Origin: Streptomyces sp. NBC_01408
Lineage (GTDB): Bacteria; Actinomycetota; Actinomycetes; Streptomycetales; Streptomycetaceae
DNA length: 64,000 nucleotides
Direction: 5' to 3'
Assembly: GCF_026340255.1 (NCBI RefSeq)
Contig: NZ_JAPEPJ010000002.1
Location: 1 to 64,000, forward strand
Shown: one piece after another, positions 58,520 through 64,000 of the stretch
Numbering within the stretch: position 1 is the stretch's first letter
Layout: each line of letters opens with the position of its first letter
Notes under the pieces: model-generated
What the model was told of the DNA's origin: nothing
Seen by the model: only the letters and a program-made list of their open reading frames with translations
Databases searched by the model: none
Made by a program: the position numbers and the translations under genes

Positions 58520-59113
58520 ATGCCGATGAGGACAGCGAGGTACGACGTGAGCACCCAGCGCGTCATTGTGGTGATGGGCGTGGCCGGCACGGGCAAGACG
58601 ACCATGGGCCGGCTGCTCGCGGAGGCGCTCGGGATCCCGTACGCCGAGGGCGACGCCTTCCACCCGGCGGCCAACGTCGCCAAGATGTCGGCCGGCACCC
58701 CGCTGGACGACGCGGACCGCCGGCCGTGGCTGGACGCCATCGGCGAGTGGATCCGCAACCGCGCGGGCACCCGCGGCGGAGTGGTCTCGGCCTCGGCGCT
58801 CAAGCGCGCGTACCGCGACCGGCTGCGCGCCTCGGCCCCCCGTGCGGTCTTCGTCCACCTCACCGGTGAGCGCCCGCTGATCGAGCAGCGGATGGCCGCC
58901 CGCAAGGGCCACTTCATGCCCACGACCCTGCTGGATTCCCAGTTCGCCACCCTGGAGCCGCTCCAGGAGGACGAACCGGGCATCGTCGTCGACGTGTCCG
59001 GGTCCCCGGAGGACATCACCGCACGGGCGCTGGCCGCCCTGCGGGAGTTCCTCACGCCCGAGACCGGCACACCCGAGACCGGCACACCCCCCAACAGCAC
59101 ACCCGAGAACTAA
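58520..59113 (+). CDS. gntK: Gluconokinase
   Basis: A 197-residue kinase of the GntK/shikimate-kinase fold. The P-loop is GVAGTGKTT, followed by the substrate region EGDAFHPAANVAKMSAGTPL and DDADRRPWL, then SALKRAYRDRLR and RKGHFMPTTLLDSQ, all typical of GntK. It phosphorylates gluconate to 6-phosphogluconate in the cytoplasm. The C-terminal tail has a duplicated ETGTP. The start may be this ATG, the ATG two codons on, or GTG (VSTQRV) nine codons on. The permease follows after 12 bases. Confidence 0.93.
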   Translation: MPMRTARYDVSTQRVIVVMGVAGTGKTTMGRLLAEALGIPYAEGDAFHPAANVAKMSAGTPLDDADRRPWLDAIGEWIRNRAGTRGGVVSASALKRAYRDRLRASAPRAVFVHLTGERPLIEQRMAARKGHFMPTTLLDSQFATLEPLQEDEPGIVVDVSGSPEDITARALAALREFLTPETGTPETGTPPNSTPEN

Positions 59114-59125
59114 GGAATCGTCACC

Positions 59126-60523
59126 GTGACCAGTCTCAGCGTCGAGACACTGGCAGCGGCCGGCACCGGACCGATCACCACGGCCGGGAACACCCAGCTG
59201 GGCATCGCCGTCCTCGCGGGAATCGCCGTCATCGTCCTGCTCATCACCCGTCTCAAGCTGCACGCCTTCCTGGCGCTGACGGTCGGCTCGCTCGCCCTCG
59301 GGGTCTTCGCGGGCGCGCCGCTCTCCAAGACCATCGCCAGTTTCACGGCCGGCCTCGGCTCGACCGTCGCGGGCGTGGGCATGCTGATCGCGCTCGGTGC
59401 GATCCTCGGCAGACTGCTGGCGGACTCCGGCGGCGCGGACGAGATCGTCGACACGATCCTGGCCCGGGCCAAGGGGCGGGCCATGCCCTGGGCGATGGTG
59501 CTGATCGCCTCGGTGATCGGGCTGCCGCTCTTCTTCGAGGTCGGCATCGTGCTGCTGATACCGGTGGTGCTGCTGGTGGCCAAGCGGGGCAACTACTCCC
59601 TGATGCGGATCGGGATCCCCGCACTGGCCGGCCTGTCCGTGATGCACGGGCTGGTCCCGCCGCACCCCGGCCCGCTCGTCGCCATCGACGCCCTCGACGC
59701 GAACCTCGGCGTCACCCTCGCACTCGGTGTGCTCGTGGCCGTCCCGACCGTGATCATCGCCGGGCCGCTGTTCTCCCGGTACGCCGCGCGGTGGGTGGAC
59801 ATACCGGCACCCGAGCACATGATCGCGCAGCGGCCCTCCGCGGAGCTGGAGCACCGCCCCCGGTTCGGGGCGACCGTCTTCACCGTGCTGCTGCCGGTGG
59901 CCCTGATGCTGGTCAAGGCCCTGGTCGACATCGTCGTCAACGACCCCGCCAACCCGGTGCAGCGGGTCACCGACGTCATCGGCTCGCCGCTGATCGCCCT
60001 GCTCGCGTCCGTGCTGGTGGGCATGTTCACCCTCGGCCGGGCGGCCGGCTTCACCAAGGAGCGGCTCTCGACCACGGTGGACAAGTCCCTGGCCCCGATC
60101 GCCGGCATCCTGCTGATCGTGGGCGCGGGCGGCGGCTTCAAGCAGACCCTGATCGACGTGGGCGTCGGCCAGATGATCCTGGACGTGTCGGAGAACTGGG
60201 CGATACCCACCCTGCTGCTGGCCTGGCTGATCGCCGTGGCCATCCGGCTGGCCACGGGATCGGCCACCGTGGCGACCATCTCCGCGGCCGGCCTGGTGGC
60301 CCCGCTCGCCACGGGCATGTCCACCACCGAAACCGCTCTGCTGGTCCTCGCCATCGGGTCCGGCTCGCTGTTCTTCAGCCACGTCAACGACGCCGGGTTC
60401 TGGATGGTCAAGGAGTACTTCGGAATGACCGTCGGGCAGACCCTGAAGACGTGGTCGGTGATGGAGACCATCATCTCGGTGGTCGGCCTCGGCTTCGTCC
60501 TGCTGCTGTCGCTCGTCCTGTAG
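59126..60523 (+). CDS. gntP: Gluconate permease, GntP family
   Basis: A 465-residue proton symporter with about 12 to 14 membrane helices. Family motifs seen are GFGSTVA-like LGSTVAGVGMLIALGAILGRLLADSGGADEI, GLPLFFEVGIVLLIP, HGLVPPHPGPL and FFSHVNDAGFWMVKEYF. GTG start. It imports gluconate for the preceding kinase, completing an operon under the divergent GntR regulator. Confidence 0.94.
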   Translation: MTSLSVETLAAAGTGPITTAGNTQLGIAVLAGIAVIVLLITRLKLHAFLALTVGSLALGVFAGAPLSKTIASFTAGLGSTVAGVGMLIALGAILGRLLADSGGADEIVDTILARAKGRAMPWAMVLIASVIGLPLFFEVGIVLLIPVVLLVAKRGNYSLMRIGIPALAGLSVMHGLVPPHPGPLVAIDALDANLGVTLALGVLVAVPTVIIAGPLFSRYAARWVDIPAPEHMIAQRPSAELEHRPRFGATVFTVLLPVALMLVKALVDIVVNDPANPVQRVTDVIGSPLIALLASVLVGMFTLGRAAGFTKERLSTTVDKSLAPIAGILLIVGAGGGFKQTLIDVGVGQMILDVSENWAIPTLLLAWLIAVAIRLATGSATVATISAAGLVAPLATGMSTTETALLVLAIGSGSLFFSHVNDAGFWMVKEYFGMTVGQTLKTWSVMETIISVVGLGFVLLLSLVL

Positions 60524-60564
60524 GGCCTGTCTTTCGGGTCAGGCCGGTCCCGAAAGACAGGCCC
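60523..60564 (+). terminator. Terminator hairpin after gluconate operon
   Basis: GGGCCTGTCTTTCGGG / CCCGAAAGACAGGCCC, a 16-base perfect stem with a 10-base loop right at the permease stop, followed by TTGG. It lies between convergent genes. Confidence 0.8.
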
Positions 60565-60574
60565 TTGGCCGCGC

Positions 60575-61570
60575 TCAGCGCGGCCGGCGCACCTCTCCGA
60601 GCTGCGCCGCCGCCAGGTTGAACCCGTCCGCCGCGGTGGCGCAGCGGCCCGCGAGGGTCCTGACCTCGCTGCGCAGTACGTCGGCCCCCCGGCCCCGCCA
60701 GGCCGGCGCGGCCGCCGCCGCGCGCAGCCGCACCGCGTGGGAGCGCAACGCCGCCGCGTGGGCACGCAGACTGCCGGGCCGATCCGGGCACGGATTCGGA
60801 CACGGCCTCGCGTACGAGTGCGCGAACGGCTGCGGTGCCGGCGGCGGGAGCGCCCTCAGGGGGCGGGGATCGGGCGCGGAAGGGGGCGATTGCCCCGCGG
60901 GCACCCCGGGGCCGCGGTCGCAGAAGGCCCGGACGGCGGCGCCCAGCCCGAGGAGGGGTTCGGCGGGCACGGCCCGGCCGGTGGCGACCTGCCAGCCGGC
61001 GTGGTCGTTGAAGGGGTTGGCGTCCGTCAGGGCGTTCCAGGCCAGGATGTCGGCGAAGGCCGGGGTCAGCAGCGAGAAGGCGGGCCCTGCGCCCCGGTCG
61101 CGCATGAGGCCCCGGAACAGCCGGGTGGCCTCCGCCTGCCGGCCCTCCTCGACGGCCTTGAGGACCGCCGCCGCGCCGGGGTCGCCGAGGAGGTCGGGGC
61201 GGGCCGCGCTCGCGGCGCGGATCCGGACGCGGAGCCCGCAGACGGCGACGGTGATCGCGAGGCTCTCGCGGCCCGTCAGCATCCCGGCGAGCCTCCCGGC
61301 CCGCGCCACCCCCCGGCCGCGCGGGGCCCAGCCGAGGCCCGACGGGTCGGTGAGGGTGCGCAGCAGGGTGCGCCAGCCGAGTCGGCGACGGCCGCCGCGG
61401 GCGAGGGCGGCCGCGGGCAGCCGGGCGCCGAGGGCCAGCCCCGAGGCGTAGCGGGCGGCCTCGCCGACCGCGTCGGCGGTCTCGGCGAGTTCACGGCACA
61501 GGTCGACGAGCAGGTCGGTGTCCACGTCGGTGGAGGCGGCGGTGGACGCGGCGGTCGCGGCGTCGGGCAT
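60575..61570 (-). CDS. Hypothetical protein with WXG100-like C-terminus
   Basis: A 331-residue protein. The N-terminal 230 residues are mostly helical (DLCRELAETADAVGEAARYASGLALG..., ATRLFRGLMRDRGAGPAF, ANPFNDHAGWQVATGR), followed by a Pro-rich spacer and a last 75 residues with AAPAWRGRGADVLRSEVRTLAGRCATAADGFN. That last part resembles the W-x-G helical hairpin of WXG100 proteins. Type VII-related partners may be elsewhere. ATG (MPDAATA). Function unknown. Confidence 0.7.
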   Translation of the reverse strand: MPDAATAASTAASTDVDTDLLVDLCRELAETADAVGEAARYASGLALGARLPAAALARGGRRRLGWRTLLRTLTDPSGLGWAPRGRGVARAGRLAGMLTGRESLAITVAVCGLRVRIRAASAARPDLLGDPGAAAVLKAVEEGRQAEATRLFRGLMRDRGAGPAFSLLTPAFADILAWNALTDANPFNDHAGWQVATGRAVPAEPLLGLGAAVRAFCDRGPGVPAGQSPPSAPDPRPLRALPPPAPQPFAHSYARPCPNPCPDRPGSLRAHAAALRSHAVRLRAAAAAPAWRGRGADVLRSEVRTLAGRCATAADGFNLAAAQLGEVRRPR

Positions 61571-61676
61571 GGGATCCTCGCGTGGTTCGGCAGGGGTCGG
61601 GGGGCGGCGGAATCGGGGGCGGCGGCTGGGACGCGGCGGGTGCGGGGGCGGGTTCACGTGCGGGCGCGGGGGCGGG

Positions 61677-63116
61677 TCAGCGGCGGGTGAGGGTGAGCCG
61701 GATGGCGTGCGGGTCGAGCGTCGTGGGCAGCGGTCCCACCGGGTCCAGGACCGGCCGGGACCTCCCGACGCGGTGGCCCCGTAGCACCTCGGCGCAGAAC
61801 GCGGCCGTGACCAGCAGGCCGAGCTGGTCGCCCGGGCAGCGGCCTCCGCCGTGGCCGAAGGGCGCCATCCGGATGTCCTGGTCGGCGTCCGGGTTCTTCC
61901 ACCGGCCCGGTACGAAGACGTGCGCGGCCGGGACCCGTTCGGGGTCGCGCTGGTGGAACGCGGCGGGCAGCAGTACGGAGGTGCCGGCCGGGTAGCGCAC
62001 GCCCCGCCACTCGGTCTCGGTGCGGGTGGTCCGGATCAGGTCGGGCACCACCGGGTACAGGCGCAGTGATTCCCGTACGCAGGCCCGCAGTCTGCGCAGT
62101 TCGCCTCGGGCGGCGTCCCCCGCGGCCTCCGCGGCGGCCGCGTCCTGCTCGGCCGGGTGCGCGCCGAGCAGGAGCAGGGTGCGCAGCAGGGTGGCCGGCA
62201 GGGACTCCATGGCCAGCAGCCACTGGCGGGCCTGGCCGAACGGGTCGGTGACGGCGTCGGGGCCGGTGTGCCGGGCCGCCCGCCCCAGGAGGGTGCCCGG
62301 GCCGGCGTGGAGGGCGTACTCCCGGATGCGGCGTGCGGCGCGGGCCCGGCTCTTGGCCCGGGACTGCCCGAGCCAGCCCGCGAGTTCCTCGTCGGCGGCG
62401 GCTGCGTCGCCGAGCACGATCCGGCGGGCGGCGCGGCCCATGGCGTGGCGGGCGCGGGCGAGTTCCAGGGTGCCGGAGGCGGTCAGGTGCCGGGCCTCCT
62501 CGGCCACGGCCGTCAGGAAGGCGGCGCAGGAGGGGTGTACGGGGACGCCCGCGGCGAGCACCTCCTCGCTGGCCTGCCGCTGCTCGCGGCCGGGTCCGGC
62601 GTGGGGGCAGCCGAGGCCGGCGGGCTGCGGCGGCTCGGCCGCGAGGACGCTCGCGGGTTCGGCGTAGAACCGGCGCACGTCCCCGGGGGCGAGGAGGACG
62701 AGCACCGTCCGGCCGGAGCGGGCGCGGACGAGGACGGGCTCGTCTCCGCGCCGGGCCCGCAGAGCGCGCAGGACGGCGGCGGAGGAGCGGGCCGTGCCGG
62801 GGCGGGGGCGGGTGGACGCGAAGCCGCGGACGAGGGCGGCGGCACGCGGAATCGATTCCTTTACGGATGTCCGCCGGCCGGGAGCCCCCGCGCCGAGGGA
62901 CGGCACGGCCGGGCCCCGGTCCGCGACCGGTGTCCCGCCCCGGGGCGACCGACCGGCTCCCCCGGCGGCCGGGCGGGACCGGCCGTACCGGGCGGCGGGC
63001 GGACCGCTCCCCCGGGCGTCCCCGGGCGCGGGCCGCACCGGCAGCCAGGTGCGCTCCGCGAGGGCCCGCACCCGGGCCCTGAGCCCGTCGAGGGCGACCC
63101 CTTGGACCGTACGCAT
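61677..63116 (-). CDS. Atypical cytochrome P450
   Basis: A 479-residue protein. About 110 N-terminal residues are Arg/Pro/Gly-rich and may be over-called; a start near VKESIPRAAALV is the alternative. The catalytic core has K-helix RESLRLYP, a meander HQRDPERVPAAHVFVPGRW and haem loop FGHGGGRCPGDQLG with its Cys. The I-helix position (WLLAMESLPATLLRTLLLL) lacks the acid-alcohol pair of monooxygenase P450s, so it may work as a peroxygenase or other P450 type. Substrate unknown. Confidence 0.85.
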   Translation of the reverse strand: MRTVQGVALDGLRARVRALAERTWLPVRPAPGDARGSGPPAARYGRSRPAAGGAGRSPRGGTPVADRGPAVPSLGAGAPGRRTSVKESIPRAAALVRGFASTRPRPGTARSSAAVLRALRARRGDEPVLVRARSGRTVLVLLAPGDVRRFYAEPASVLAAEPPQPAGLGCPHAGPGREQRQASEEVLAAGVPVHPSCAAFLTAVAEEARHLTASGTLELARARHAMGRAARRIVLGDAAAADEELAGWLGQSRAKSRARAARRIREYALHAGPGTLLGRAARHTGPDAVTDPFGQARQWLLAMESLPATLLRTLLLLGAHPAEQDAAAAEAAGDAARGELRRLRACVRESLRLYPVVPDLIRTTRTETEWRGVRYPAGTSVLLPAAFHQRDPERVPAAHVFVPGRWKNPDADQDIRMAPFGHGGGRCPGDQLGLLVTAAFCAEVLRGHRVGRSRPVLDPVGPLPTTLDPHAIRLTLTRR

Positions 63117-63201
63117 CCGTGTACCTCCGCAGCGGGAACATCAACGGTCGGCGACATCGGCATCACCGTACGTCGCTCCCGCGGGCCGCGCGCCCCGAGC
63201 G

Positions 63202-63717
63202 CTACGGCAGGGGGCCGGGCTCGGCCGGCTGCGCGGCGGTGTCCAGTCCGGTGGTGAGGTACCCGGTGAAGTACGCGTTGTGCAGGGCCCACGGCGAGCG
63301 CCTGCGCCGCACGAGCGCGATGGCCTCGGCCGGGGCCAGGCCCCGGTCGATGAGGCACTGGGCGACGACGAGGCCGGAGCGGTTGTAGCCCGAGTGGCAG
63401 CGCACGAGCGTGGTGAGGCCGGAGTCGAGGGCGAGTCCCGCCGTACGGGCGAGGCGCTGGACCGTACGGAGCTGGGGGCCGGTGAGGGCCGCGTCGGGCA
63501 TCTCCGCCACCACGTGCTCGGCGGCCGGGCCGGGGCCGTGGCCGGGCCGGGTGAAGAGGCTGATGACGAGGCCGAACTCGTCCGCCACGACGGCGGGCCG
63601 CAGTTCACCCCCGGGGTCGGTCCAGACGTGCCCGCCCATCCAGAGGCCGGGCGCGACCTCGTCCCAGCGGGTGGTCGGGGCGGGCACGTCACGGTCGGGG
63701 CGACGGGTCTCGGTCAT
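63202..63717 (-). CDS. Dual-specificity/tyrosine phosphatase-like protein
   Basis: A 171-residue protein with the P-loop signature CHSGYNRSG (C-x5-R) after LTTLVR, a PGLWMGGHVW start and a conserved helix RRRRSPWALHN. The general-acid Asp may be in PDAALTGPQ. It would dephosphorylate protein or small-molecule phosphates in the cytoplasm. ATG (MTETRR) is preferred to a longer frame. The next gene on the same strand ends about 53 bases upstream. Confidence 0.87.
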   Translation of the reverse strand: MTETRRPDRDVPAPTTRWDEVAPGLWMGGHVWTDPGGELRPAVVADEFGLVISLFTRPGHGPGPAAEHVVAEMPDAALTGPQLRTVQRLARTAGLALDSGLTTLVRCHSGYNRSGLVVAQCLIDRGLAPAEAIALVRRRRSPWALHNAYFTGYLTTGLDTAAQPAEPGPLP

Positions 63718-63770
63718 CTGGTGCGGCCTCCCGGGGCAAGAGTCCGGATCGTACCCAGACACCGGCTCGT

Positions 63771-64000
63771 TCAGGCCGGGTCTGGGCGGAAGACCGCGTC
63801 CCGGAACGCGCTGCGGAGGGAGGTGGCGGGGCCGCCGCCGGGGAGCAGGAGGGCCCAGCGGCGGCGGCTCGGGCAGACCCAGAGGGCCGGGCCGCCGGGG
63901 GCCGGGCCGGGGTGGGCCCAGACACCGTGCGGGGCCGGGTGCCAGAGCAGGCCGCGGGCCGGGGTCAGCTCGCCGGTGCGGATGCGCAGGGATTCGGCGG
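63771..64000 (-). CDS. Partial hypothetical gene, C-terminal part (cut by window edge)
   Basis: About 75 residues are visible, ending RSAFRDAVFRPDPA-stop. The stretch GVWAHPGP, ALWVCPSRRRWALLLPGGG has good third-position GC and a Trp-rich pattern. It lies on the same strand as the phosphatase gene and 53 bases before it, so they may be co-transcribed. The family is not recognised. Confidence 0.6.
   Translation of the reverse strand, partial: AESLRIRTGELTPARGLLWHPAPHGVWAHPGPAPGGPALWVCPSRRRWALLLPGGGPATSLRSAFRDAVFRPDPA

Noticed and set aside
1..64000. tRNA, rRNA or CRISPR loci
   Set aside because: Reading both strands, I saw no cloverleaf with conserved GTTCRANNC, no rRNA segments and no regularly spaced direct repeats.

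Overview
The window is high-GC actinobacterial DNA, most likely Streptomyces. Supporting signs are G/C-ending codons, GTG and TTG starts, a SigB/SigF-type sigma factor, NarL-type two-component pairs, IucA/IucC siderophore synthetases, cytochromes P450 and secreted proteins with alanine-rich signal peptides. I see no tRNA, rRNA, CRISPR array or intact transposase.

The dominant structure is a giant inverted repeat. Bases 1-21716 are repeated in reverse complement as 21908-43624, and the two arms meet at a 191-bp imperfect palindrome (21717-21907) that looks like a MITE. The left arm runs off the window edge inside a histidine kinase gene, so the palindrome may extend further. The arms are nearly but not perfectly identical. 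I found a cluster of six synonymous changes in a FAD oxidase gene, one changed codon in a P450 gene, three leader or homopolymer differences, and small indels. Two indels break genes in the right arm only: a histidine kinase and a betaine permease/binding protein.

Reading outward to inward, each arm carries: a two-component kinase (partial on the left); an AEC transporter with an HXXEE membrane protein; a small hypothetical gene; a secreted serine protease; a Tat-exported FAD oxidase; a P450; a SAM methyltransferase; two divergent NIS siderophore synthetases; a GntR/HutC regulator; a winged-helix regulator; a SigB-type sigma factor; an OpuA-like compatible-solute ABC transporter; an MMPL exporter divergent from a two-component system; and a small CxxC protein. 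Two CTAG-bounded palindromic elements sit at gene 3' ends. One of them separates a siderophore synthetase from what was probably a co-transcribed methyltransferase gene.

From 43625 to 64000 the sequence is single-copy within the window. It holds: the rest of the kinase and its response regulator; a kinase-pseudokinase-M23 metallopeptidase fusion with no visible membrane segment; a secreted alpha/beta hydrolase with an acyltransferase; a cluster of a DUF350 protein, a GNAT/ATP-grasp fusion and a degenerate adenylation domain with a membrane tail; an ABC exporter behind a SoxR-like MerR-type promoter; two VOC proteins around an AraC regulator; a gluconate regulator/kinase/permease set; a WXG-like protein; an atypical P450; a dual-specificity phosphatase; and a partial gene at the right edge.

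The most novel candidates are the palindrome with its MITE centre, the kinase-pseudokinase-M23 fusion, and the ATP-grasp/degenerate adenylation neighbourhood.
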